Origin: a virus
Direction: 5' to 3' (one strand)
Length of the DNA stretch: 31,625 nucleotides
Virus record (IMG/VR): IMGVR_UViG_3300034073_002728
Coordinates: 1 to 31,625 of that record
In this document: positions 8,189-15,799 of the stretch, piece by piece
How the letters are laid out: each line of letters opens with the position of its first letter
Numbering within the stretch: the first letter of the stretch is position 1
Notes under the pieces: model-generated
Database searches by the model: none
What the model was told of the DNA's origin: nothing
Seen by the model: the letters and a program-made list of their open reading frames with translations, nothing else
Translations under genes and position numbers: made by a program

Positions 8189-9448
8189 TTACTCTAATAA
8201 ACAAGAATTCTTACCTGTTTGTTGAACCAATTCCCAGTATTTTTTACCCGCTGTACCGGATTTATATAAATCCTCTTCATTATAAGGTAATTTATCTATA
8301 TAATCGGCTTTGCAGAAAAACTCCGGATTTCCTTTAACCACTCCGGCGTTATGGAAGATATTGTTTCGGTACCAAGAATTTTCGTCATCTGTTGCCCAAG
8401 AAAAAGATAAGTTGCCGTGTACGATTGTGTTAGCATTCATCTTCCATCCGTTAAATAATATTGCCCACATGTCCGCGCACCAAATTTGAAGTTCATCATA
8501 GTTAGGGTCTTCCTGCTTTTTTAAATTGTTAATTGCAGTGATATCCCTAAATAAATTCTCCGAATCTCTTTCTACATCAAACCAAAAATGAGAAGTGATA
8601 AATTTTAGAATGTATTGTGCGCCTATGTTATTGTAATTGTTTGCTAATAAGGTTTCTTGAGGTATATTAGCGATAGAACAAACGGAATTGAGTATATCTA
8701 TTCCTTTACTGTCTATATAGTCATGAGAAAGATATGAATTACAATCAGAACCATACCAGTTAGTATCCTGTATCATAGTATCACTAATCCATTCTTTTAT
8801 AGGCCTAGTTAATACTATATCACAATCATGGTAGAATATAACGTCATTAACTAACTCAGGATACCTTTCCCAGTGTTGTTTTAGAATATTAGGTCTTATA
8901 GAAGAAATATAATTTTTAGATTTTCGTGTATCCGGGTAAAAATAATATTTAACCGAGTTATATTTCATAATAATCTTAAACCAGGGATGAGGTATGGTAT
9001 TTGTTTCATCTAGCGCGCAAACAATGTTAATCGCCGACGGATCTACACCCATTTCTAGGAAATTTTCAATCATAACTTCTACTTGCCACGCATAATATAA
9101 AGTGGCAGGCTGTGCGCAAATAAATTTTAAAGTAGATGGTGGAGCAGCTTGCATGGCAGGTACCGGTGGAGGATTATATTCAGGTATTTGATCTGCCAAC
9201 TCCTTAATTTCCTTTGACATAATCTTATCCACTTCAGCCCATTTACCTTCAGGACAAGCATTTTCTACCGGAGAAAATATCTTGCTTTTCAATAAACATC
9301 CGCATACACCACAATGAATGGTAGGAGACGTTTTTTTGTGTTCGCAGGTATCGCATATTGCTATACGTGCCTCTGCTAGTTTACTTTGTTTTTCGTTGGG
9401 GTTTAGTTGAATTCCCCATGATCTTAAAATCTCTATAAATTTGTTCAT
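8189..9448 (-). CDS. CPxGKW zinc-binding module fused to a GT-A glycosyltransferase
   Basis: 419 residues in two parts. Residues 1-72 carry a cysteine cluster, CDTCEHKK (C32, C35), CGVCGC (C46, C49, C51) and ACPEGKW (C65), the CPxGKW-type zinc-binding module common in phages as a separate small protein. A Pro/Ala-rich linker (93-105) joins it to a glycosyltransferase-like domain of about 310 residues. There, VIFYHDCDIVLTRPIKEW (203-220) gives the DxD equivalent D208-C-D210, and ATLYYAWQVEVMIENFLEMG resembles the first helix of GT-A enzymes. The zinc module could tether the enzyme to its acceptor or to the virion assembly site. The ATGA overlap with the gene downstream of it is absent; instead a 132-base gap follows. 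Its start overlaps the upstream gene by 4 bases. Confidence 0.8.
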   Translation of the reverse strand: MNKFIEILRSWGIQLNPNEKQSKLAEARIAICDTCEHKKTSPTIHCGVCGCLLKSKIFSPVENACPEGKWAEVDKIMSKEIKELADQIPEYNPPPVPAMQAAPPSTLKFICAQPATLYYAWQVEVMIENFLEMGVDPSAINIVCALDETNTIPHPWFKIIMKYNSVKYYFYPDTRKSKNYISSIRPNILKQHWERYPELVNDVIFYHDCDIVLTRPIKEWISDTMIQDTNWYGSDCNSYLSHDYIDSKGIDILNSVCSIANIPQETLLANNYNNIGAQYILKFITSHFWFDVERDSENLFRDITAINNLKKQEDPNYDELQIWCADMWAILFNGWKMNANTIVHGNLSFSWATDDENSWYRNNIFHNAGVVKGNPEFFCKADYIDKLPYNEEDLYKSGTAGKKYWELVQQTGKNSCLLE

Positions 9449-10485
9449 GATTCTTTAGTTACTCCATTCAGGTTTGCCAAAATATTATAAAAATGTGTTA
9501 CAAAATTCTGCGGGGAATACATATCAATAAGTGTCTTCCTCACATGATTATTAATATCCCTAACCTCATTATTGTTCAATGATAATACAACATCAATAAT
9601 CTCATTTAAATCATCCCAACTATTATTACATGCAAAATAAGTATCTCTATCTATGTAAGGATTAGGATAAGTAATGACATTATCCATGAAAGGCTTAATC
9701 AATATACATCCCATATTCCATGTCTCGAAATCTCTAAAACATATCTCACCCATGCCAAAAGGAGATACAACACATTTACTCTTCATCAATTCTATGACAT
9801 AATCTTCAGGAAGAAGCCTACAAGAAACGACATTATAGGTGCCATCCAACTTATCCAACTCGTCCAAGCTCCGCTTTCTATGTCTACTATAATATAAATC
9901 GTTGCGAATTCCAAAGTCATAATTCTCCTTATGATCCGCTTGATAAACTGCAAATACATCATGTTCTTTTTTTACTTCATGATTCGCAAATTGAATGTAT
10001 TGTGGATGATAGTACCCGAGATTATAACCAGATAAAACAATGTCATCATATCTTTTTACATCATAGGAAATCTTATCCTCCCGGCCGGCATACATGTTCC
10101 ACCATTCTTTACCCAATGGAGATGGAATGCTATATACATCTTTAGCATACATTTGATTCTTTATTAATCTCTCTGCATTGCTATTCTCAAATACTTCATA
10201 AGATCCTAAAATAGATGGAGAATCAGAACCATCATATAGCATGTATCTCCCATCTATCTCATGTAATCTTTCCAATCCATAATCAATAGACTCCTGTAAA
10301 GACTTCGCCCGCCGGTTAATAAAACACTCGTCACCTAAAATGCTTATATCCCAACTGTCCTTACTACTCCCAGCAATAATAAAATCTATTCCTACATCAT
10401 TGAACAATCTTTTATACATCAAAAATCCTCTATATGTAGCTCTATTCCTTCCCTTATCACTATCAACTAATCTAATACGTAACAT
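9445..10485 (-). CDS. Exostosin/GT-B-like glycosyltransferase
   Basis: 346 residues. The most telling stretch is CVVSPFGMGEICFRDFETWN followed by MGCILIKP (residues 238-265). It has the S-P-x-G-x-G-x-x-x-x-R-x-x-E-x-x-x-x-G-C-I-P shape of exostosin (GT47)-like and related GT-B donor sites, with R251 and E254 as likely nucleotide-sugar contacts. DVFAVYQADHKENYDFGIRN (176-195) leads into the C-terminal domain and SRHRKR (200-205) supplies basic residues. The N-terminal half (MLRIRLVDSDKGRNRATYRG) looks like an acceptor domain. The stop overlaps the start of the downstream gene by 4 bases, and 26 bases separate it from the upstream glycosyltransferase. The acceptor is unknown. Confidence 0.7.
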   Translation of the reverse strand: MLRIRLVDSDKGRNRATYRGFLMYKRLFNDVGIDFIIAGSSKDSWDISILGDECFINRRAKSLQESIDYGLERLHEIDGRYMLYDGSDSPSILGSYEVFENSNAERLIKNQMYAKDVYSIPSPLGKEWWNMYAGREDKISYDVKRYDDIVLSGYNLGYYHPQYIQFANHEVKKEHDVFAVYQADHKENYDFGIRNDLYYSRHRKRSLDELDKLDGTYNVVSCRLLPEDYVIELMKSKCVVSPFGMGEICFRDFETWNMGCILIKPFMDNVITYPNPYIDRDTYFACNNSWDDLNEIIDVVLSLNNNEVRDINNHVRKTLIDMYSPQNFVTHFYNILANLNGVTKES

Positions 10486-10511
10486 AAGTTCAACATTTAG
10501 GAATAATCATA

Positions 10512-11282
10512 TTATAATTTAGAATACATTTCATTTTGACTTATCTGCTTACTAATATCCTTAACATGTAATAAGCACCAATCCCAATCACTAGGAATAG
10601 CAGAGTAATGTGAATATCCATCAATTACCTCATGTACCTTATTCTTAAATCTTATACTATCCTTGTTCCTGTAAATCCTAGTTTGATAATCAGGAAAATT
10701 AATAATGGGCTTATGGTAAACAACTATTCTACTATCTCCTTTATCATTTACCTTATAATCCTCTTTAATCAGATTATTTATCTCAAGAACCTTATAAAAC
10801 TCACTGTAAATACTTATAGGCTCCGTAGTAGAACCTATAGCATTTTCCTGTTTACTTATATTCCATCTCCATTGATTTATCCAATCCTGCGTAAGACCCT
10901 CTACTATATTCACTCTAGGAACAGCAATCATCTCCATGTCTTCATTAATCTCCAACAATTCTCTGACATTATAAAGCAAATAATGATTCAACAATTCATC
11001 TGCATCAATTTGAAAAATCCATTCTCCCCTTGCATGTTTGAATAAATTGTTTTTAAATGTTGCAAAATCTCCGTTCAATGGAAAATTTACATGCTTTATA
11101 GAATCCGAGATGTCATGATTATTAATTACATGCAGAACATCTTTAGTCACTTTAGAAGAATCGGTCTGTACTATAATCTCTGCGTCTACGCCTAATACAC
11201 CTTCTAACTGGGAAAGCAATATAAACAATTCCTCGTTCTCGTTGCAGGCAGTAACACAGTAGGAAATAAATATGTTATCCAA
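10512..11282 (-). CDS. Family 2 (GT-A) glycosyltransferase
   Basis: 256 residues. MDNIFISYCVTACNENEELF (1-20) is the usual GT2 start (VTACNE). EIIVQTDSS (35-43) occupies the second strand, where most members have DDxS. The strongest mark is GEWIFQIDADELLNHYLL (86-103), with the D93-A-D95-E96 metal site typical of GT2 proteins resembling lipopolysaccharide glucosyltransferases. A later block IINFPDYQTRIYRNKDSIRF then KNKVHE matches the P-x-x-x-x-R-x-Y/F-x-x-x-x-x-x-x-F-x-x-x-V-H-E signature of the same subgroup. The length fits this subgroup. It overlaps the upstream gene by 8 bases. G+C is very low here, and plus-strand bases favour C over G compared with later genes. Confidence 0.85.
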   Translation of the reverse strand: MDNIFISYCVTACNENEELFILLSQLEGVLGVDAEIIVQTDSSKVTKDVLHVINNHDISDSIKHVNFPLNGDFATFKNNLFKHARGEWIFQIDADELLNHYLLYNVRELLEINEDMEMIAVPRVNIVEGLTQDWINQWRWNISKQENAIGSTTEPISIYSEFYKVLEINNLIKEDYKVNDKGDSRIVVYHKPIINFPDYQTRIYRNKDSIRFKNKVHEVIDGYSHYSAIPSDWDWCLLHVKDISKQISQNEMYSKL

Positions 11283-11742
11283 TTTCTCTGTATTTTGGAG
11301 CGTTTAATTCATAAAGTTTCTCAAAAGCTAAGGCAAAACCGGTCGATTCAAATTCAATAGCGTTGTCCACATCTACTTTCCTTTGAATTTCTGCATTAGG
11401 GTACGATTTAATGTCGTCCTTAGTGAAGTCCACAATAGCGCAAACTTTCCATACTAATTTTCGATTATCACCCTCGTCCGGAAAAATAACCGCCTTGTCT
11501 AACGAGAAAATAAAGGGGTACCAAACGCTGTTATCCACGTCAATGTGCCTCTTGTCGATGCAAATCCGGGGCAGCGTCGACTCATACTGAATCTGATTAT
11601 CCGACCCAAGAACAAGACTTGAGTCTGTATAGTAGCCGCTGCCCATACACAATTTGGTAAGAATCCCAGAGTCAGTGAGTTCAACAATAACTTCATCTTT
11701 TCCTGTTATAGGAGATTTCTCTTCTAATGTTTCGCTAATCAT
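11275..11742 (-). CDS. Unknown beta-rich protein, higher G+C than neighbours
   Basis: 155 residues that I do not recognise. Alternating hydrophobic strands (VIVELTDSGILTKLCMGSGY, LPRICIDKRHIDVDNSVWYP, FSLDKAVIFPDEGDNRKLVW) suggest a beta-rich fold without membrane spans or a signal peptide. The middle of the gene is about 43 to 55 percent G+C by hand count of two 60-base lines (11521-11640), against about 22 percent for a line in the adjacent glycosyltransferase gene, so it may have arrived separately. Even so it is tightly built in: 8-base overlap with the downstream gene and ATGA overlap with the upstream one. A helper or structural role in the glycan island is possible but unsupported. Confidence 0.65.
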   Translation of the reverse strand: MISETLEEKSPITGKDEVIVELTDSGILTKLCMGSGYYTDSSLVLGSDNQIQYESTLPRICIDKRHIDVDNSVWYPFIFSLDKAVIFPDEGDNRKLVWKVCAIVDFTKDDIKSYPNAEIQRKVDVDNAIEFESTGFALAFEKLYELNAPKYREIG

Positions 11743-13028
11743 TCTACTAGTTTTAGTTTTGGTAATTTTAATGTATTTAATTTAGGTTGATTGCTAGACT
11801 GATTTGTCTCAATGGAATCTAAGATTTCCTCTAACTTATCTACCATTTTCTCAAAAGAAAAATGAGTTAGTGTATGTACTCTTTGCTTCTCCGCGTTTTC
11901 TTTGTGTTTTTTATATCTTGTGAAAACATCCGCAATAACCCCAGCCGAATACATATAATCAACAGTAAACCACTTTGCCTCTTGAATAAACCACTCATTC
12001 AATACAGATCTATCTACTGGCTCTAATCTGCCCGGGAGTAGAGAAGAATATTTTGGATGTAAAAAATCAAGATGTCCGGACCAATTAGAAGCAATAATAG
12101 GCTTCCCAGTTACAGAAAATTCTGCTAAAGGTCTGCCATACCCCTCTCCCTTAGTAAAAGAAATCATCGCCTTTACCTTTGGGTCATTATATAGGTTATT
12201 CATTTCTCCATCAGATAAATCTCCGTGAAGTATATAAATATTAGGCCCTTCCTCTCCGTCTATTATAGACCTGATTTTAGATTGTATTTCGTTTAAATCA
12301 CCTACCGAGTATTTACCTCCACTAGTTTTTAGTATTAACGCCGGCCTATTATCCGCGGGCATTCTTTTAAATGTATCAAAGAATACTTTTATCATGGCTC
12401 CTACATTCTTTCTATCATTCCCAAAAGAACCTTGAAGCCAATGTCCTACAAATAGATAACAGAAATCTTCTTTAACATGGTCTAGAATCCTCATATCTTC
12501 ATCAGGATCCATTTTATTTGTATATACTGTTGTATCAACCCCCTCAAATAATATCTCCTTTCTGAGGCCATCTCTGAGCTTTAGAGTCCCTTCTAGCTGA
12601 TTTGTATTCTTGTTTACTTTGTCAAATACAGAATCATTTATGACATCCAGAGAATGTTTAGATGTTGTAAGAAGCATGTCCATGTTATTACATCCTTCAA
12701 TCCATTTAGGAGCACACATGTCTGTTTCAATTCCAGCAGTAAATCCTATATTATACTTCCCGCATCTAACAAACTCATTAGGAATAGTTAGTTGTATGAA
12801 AATATCGTCGTTTGCGTCGGTTTTAGGTACAATTCTTTTTATAATCTCTAAATCATTTGGATTATTCTTGTCTAGTGCATTGGTCGGTGTATTTCCCCAT
12901 GCCGTAGAGACAATCTTTAAATCGTACTTATCCTGTAATGCTATTAATGCCCAGGCAATATCTCTACCATGTGCTCCATATCCTGAAGCTGTATATACAG
13001 GTGCTACTAGAGTTACTTTCTTTTTCAT
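11739..13028 (-). CDS. Family 4 (GT-B) glycosyltransferase
   Basis: 429 residues, a full-length group 1 glycosyltransferase. The N-terminal VTLVAPVYTASGYGAHGRDI (residues 5-24) is the glycine-containing first loop. FVGHWLQGSFGNDRKNVGAM (193-212) is the start of the donor domain with the basic R206-K207 contact. YILHGDLSDGEMNNLYNDPK (265-284) is followed by SFTKGEGYGRPLAEF then SVTGKPIIASNWSGHLDF (290-322), the EX7E signature with E295 and E303. It retains anomeric configuration by family rule. It overlaps both neighbours by 4 bases (ATGA). Its donor could be any nucleotide-hexose, and the acceptor is unknown. Confidence 0.9.
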   Translation of the reverse strand: MKKKVTLVAPVYTASGYGAHGRDIAWALIALQDKYDLKIVSTAWGNTPTNALDKNNPNDLEIIKRIVPKTDANDDIFIQLTIPNEFVRCGKYNIGFTAGIETDMCAPKWIEGCNNMDMLLTTSKHSLDVINDSVFDKVNKNTNQLEGTLKLRDGLRKEILFEGVDTTVYTNKMDPDEDMRILDHVKEDFCYLFVGHWLQGSFGNDRKNVGAMIKVFFDTFKRMPADNRPALILKTSGGKYSVGDLNEIQSKIRSIIDGEEGPNIYILHGDLSDGEMNNLYNDPKVKAMISFTKGEGYGRPLAEFSVTGKPIIASNWSGHLDFLHPKYSSLLPGRLEPVDRSVLNEWFIQEAKWFTVDYMYSAGVIADVFTRYKKHKENAEKQRVHTLTHFSFEKMVDKLEEILDSIETNQSSNQPKLNTLKLPKLKLVE

Positions 13029-14521
13029 AAAATTCCTATTGCTTTATTGTTTTTTTCCGGTTTTATTTTGTGAAGTGAGAACCTAGATCTAGGTTTCCAG
13101 TTTTCTAAAGCTATACCTATGTTTTTGATAAATCTATTGCTCATTTCTTCAGCAGACATGCCTATTTCAGGACTTAGTGCAAAGTCTATACCTTTACTTC
13201 CTAATGCCTTTCTTTCTATTCTTGGAATATTATACCAATGTAAAAGAGCTATAGCTACATCTTCAAAAGAAACCCTATCATCAAAAATATATGGAGTAGC
13301 AGGAGAGCCCTGCAAAGATCTATTACTAGGAAATATAGGATAAGCCCATTCTCCATGGTTTCTAAGAACTCCTGAATGATTTGTAGGAAAATCTTTTGTA
13401 AACTTCATGTGATTTCCTTTACTGTCCACAAATCCACATTGATCCTGTAGTCCTCCTGTAACATTATTTATAATTGGAGTTCCGGCCATTATAGCTTCAG
13501 CTCCTGATAATCCAAAACCTTCGTTAGATGCTATATTTACAACAACATCGGCAAAATTATACCAAAAATTTAGAGTTTTAGTGTCTATTTTCTTATCTGA
13601 AAAAATTACTTTACCTATTGGGTTTATGGCTTTTACAGTAGCTATTAAATCTGTCCCGTTTCCATCAATAGGGTCTGTATGCATAACCAATACACATCTA
13701 CTAGCTTTGTTGTAATTTTTTAAAAGTTCGCAAAATTTACTAAAAGCAAGTATGACATCTCCTGGTTGTTTTCTCCTTATGTTCCTATTGTTCCAAAATA
13801 CTAAGAAATCTGTTGGAGTTTCTTTTTTGAACTCAGATATGTATTTCGTGTACTCTTCAAATACTTCGCTCTTCTCTGATATTTTATAGATATGCTTATT
13901 GTTTATTCCATGTGGGATATAAGCAGTATATGTTGTGTCATTCGAAAAATTTTCAGGCATTCCAGAATCTAAGTCATGAGATTTATACTCGTTCTCTTCT
14001 AAAACTACATTAACTAAATTATGAGTCTGTTTGGAAATGTTGAATATAAAATCACATGATGCGTAAAATTCTGCATTCCAATGAGGGTATGGTAAATCGT
14101 CCCATATATTATAGTACATTAAAGGAATAGATGTTCTAATTTCTCTCTCCATGTCATATAACCATTCCCAAAAACGAGGATCCGTAAAATGCAATATTGC
14201 ATCAGGCGATTCTCTGGAAATAACTTCCCTCAATTTTTGAGGATCTCCGTATCCATTATTGGGGTAGATTAACACACTAGCATCATCAATACCCATTTCT
14301 TTGTTAACATCCTCTGAGACATCAATTATTTTACCCGCATCAGGGTTTTTGATAGCGGCACCTAGTTGAACCCAATCAAAGTATTTTGCCGTCCCAACAA
14401 CGAGTTCCCTAGACATTACACCAATACCCGAATTTAGACGCAGGTCATCCGAAAGAAGAAGTATTTTTTTCTTCTTTGGTCTATTGGTTATTTTCCTTAG
14501 TTTAGGTAATTCAAAATTCAT
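13025..14521 (-). CDS. Family 4 (GT-B) glycosyltransferase
   Basis: 498 residues. KKKILLLSDDLRLNSGIGVM (residues 17-36) is the N-terminal strand and loop. FLVFWNNRNIRRKQPGDVIL (239-258) has the Arg/Lys of the donor site, KVIFSDKKI then LNFWYNFADVVVNIASNEGF and GLSGAEAIMAGTPI (about 304-350) form the EX7E block (E334, E342), and INNVTGGLQDQ follows. The length is at the upper end for the family because of an extended first domain. This is the first gene of the glycan island in the direction of transcription, 18 bases after the PD-(D/E)XK nuclease gene. It differs strongly in sequence from the other family 4 enzyme downstream, so the two likely add different sugars. Confidence 0.9.
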   Translation of the reverse strand: MNFELPKLRKITNRPKKKKILLLSDDLRLNSGIGVMSRELVVGTAKYFDWVQLGAAIKNPDAGKIIDVSEDVNKEMGIDDASVLIYPNNGYGDPQKLREVISRESPDAILHFTDPRFWEWLYDMEREIRTSIPLMYYNIWDDLPYPHWNAEFYASCDFIFNISKQTHNLVNVVLEENEYKSHDLDSGMPENFSNDTTYTAYIPHGINNKHIYKISEKSEVFEEYTKYISEFKKETPTDFLVFWNNRNIRRKQPGDVILAFSKFCELLKNYNKASRCVLVMHTDPIDGNGTDLIATVKAINPIGKVIFSDKKIDTKTLNFWYNFADVVVNIASNEGFGLSGAEAIMAGTPIINNVTGGLQDQCGFVDSKGNHMKFTKDFPTNHSGVLRNHGEWAYPIFPSNRSLQGSPATPYIFDDRVSFEDVAIALLHWYNIPRIERKALGSKGIDFALSPEIGMSAEEMSNRFIKNIGIALENWKPRSRFSLHKIKPEKNNKAIGIL

Positions 14522-14539
14522 TTTATGTAATTTATAATT

Positions 14540-15493
14540 TTATAATCTATTCTCTACAGGACAAATATCATGTCTATCATTAAATTCACAGTAATTACAA
14601 TTAAAACAATTATTTCCCTTTACGGCTGGATATTCAATATCATGTCTATAATTACCTTCTTTATCAAATACTGTTTTTACGAAACTTTTAAAATTATCTA
14701 AAGCTAAATCAGTAGATTTTTTTGATTGAGCGGGTTTAAATAGTTGTACTCTGCTAAGAGGAAAGTCATAAGCATCTGTTATTCTTCTTACAATGGTAAA
14801 TCTAGTATCTATTTTTTCATAATCTAACCCTAAACTCTTAGATAGAAAAGCCTTGTACAGTAATACTTGAGAAGTCTTTATTTTATCTTTCTTAGAATAA
14901 GAACTCCATCCTTTTCCCGAAGTTTTTATATCATCTATTATTAAAGTATTATTTAGCTTGTCATAGAATAATAAATCTATAAAAAGAATAAAATAGAGAG
15001 GTTCCTCTGAATTTAATATTTTTATCATCAGAGGAACCTCAACGCCTAAAAGCGTCCAATTTTGTCTATCGTAATATGAATTATAGTTACTTCTTATATG
15101 ATTTAGGATTTTTACACCCTGTTCACAAAATTCAGATAATTCTGAACTCGTGGAAAAATGCTTCCCATAATTATTAAAATCTCTCTTATATATCTCTTTT
15201 ATTTTATTTATTAACTCTGTATCAAAATTAACTTTTTCATTTTCTTTAGTGCTTTTTTCATGGTATAAAGTTATATACTCTTGTAGTACTTCATGAAAAG
15301 CTGTGCCAAAAGTCATGTGTATAGAAGGAGGTCTCGTCCCTAACTTTAACGCGTAGCTCAAGAACCATTTTTTAGCACATTGACTATACATAGAAAACTG
15401 AGAGAATGAAACATGCCTGTGAGGTTTTTGTTTTACTTCATTAGCAAAAACTATAGCCTCGTTCAACTTTAATTTTAAATCTTCCAAAACCAT
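14540..15493 (-). CDS. Cas4/AddB-like PD-(D/E)XK exonuclease
   Basis: 317 residues. Nuclease motifs in order: HVSFSQFSMYSQCAKKWFLS (residues 27-46) with C39, FGTAFHEVLQEY (62-73) with H67, VEVPL (151-155) with E152, YFILFIDLLFYD (167-178) with D173, LIIDDIKTSGKGW (184-196) with D188 and K190, then Q209/Y213 (QVLLY). Near the C-terminus C296, C299, C302 and C311 combine with C39 into the four-Cys cluster that holds an iron-sulphur cluster in Cas4 and AddB nucleases. It should cut single-stranded or recessed DNA ends during recombination or packaging. It has no helicase domain. It sits between a zinc-ribbon gene and the glycan island, on the edge of the replication block. Confidence 0.88.
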   Translation of the reverse strand: MVLEDLKLKLNEAIVFANEVKQKPHRHVSFSQFSMYSQCAKKWFLSYALKLGTRPPSIHMTFGTAFHEVLQEYITLYHEKSTKENEKVNFDTELINKIKEIYKRDFNNYGKHFSTSSELSEFCEQGVKILNHIRSNYNSYYDRQNWTLLGVEVPLMIKILNSEEPLYFILFIDLLFYDKLNNTLIIDDIKTSGKGWSSYSKKDKIKTSQVLLYKAFLSKSLGLDYEKIDTRFTIVRRITDAYDFPLSRVQLFKPAQSKKSTDLALDNFKSFVKTVFDKEGNYRHDIEYPAVKGNNCFNCNYCEFNDRHDICPVENRL

Positions 15494-15502
15494 TTATTTT
15501 AC

Positions 15503-15724
15503 TTATGACAATTTTTCCATATCTATAGGCTCTCCGCAAGCGTCGCATACAAATGCAGGCATAGTGACAACTTTATCTTTTGTAGTACCAGTATACAATT
15601 TACTAATCCTTTTGAGAATTAAAACTTGTTTAAAATACTCATGTTCGCAAGCGTCACAGCAGATAGAATCCATTTGTTCCGGAGTTATCTGTATTTTTGC
15701 AGGTTCCATTGGTGGTAAATTCAT
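15503..15724 (-). CDS. Small phage zinc-ribbon protein
   Basis: 73 residues with two paired cysteine knuckles: CCDAC (residues 22-26) and FVCDACGEPID near the C-terminus, the usual layout of a small treble or ribbon zinc fold. The middle holds VLILKRISKLYTGTTKDKVV, a basic hydrophobic patch. Proteins of this size and shape are common in large marine phages, beside replication genes, and remain uncharacterised. The 75-base gap in front separates it from the polymerase gene. The function is unknown. Confidence 0.75.
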   Translation of the reverse strand: MNLPPMEPAKIQITPEQMDSICCDACEHEYFKQVLILKRISKLYTGTTKDKVVTMPAFVCDACGEPIDMEKLS

Positions 15725-15774
15725 TCTTTTAGTTTTTAATAAAACGTTAAAGTAAATAAAAAGTTCTAAGTTCT

Positions 15775-15799
15775 ATAATAATTAGTTCATAATTATTAT
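15775..15799 (-). terminator. All-A/T inverted repeat immediately after the polymerase stop
   Basis: Perfect 10-base-pair stem made only of A and T (15775-15784 with 15790-15799) and a 5-base loop. It starts just past the polymerase stop codon. On the minus strand a T-rich stretch (CTTTTTATTT) follows about 15 bases later, after a duplicated AGAACTT. It could act as a weak terminator or RNA-stabilising end. Stems of pure A/T are poor terminators, so this is tentative. Confidence 0.3.

Noticed and set aside
11499-11696. A 65-residue minus-strand frame inside the G+C-rich unknown gene
   Set aside because: It lies wholly within the 155-residue gene in another frame, its product has Cys/Arg/Trp-rich composition of an antisense-like shadow, and it has no start context.
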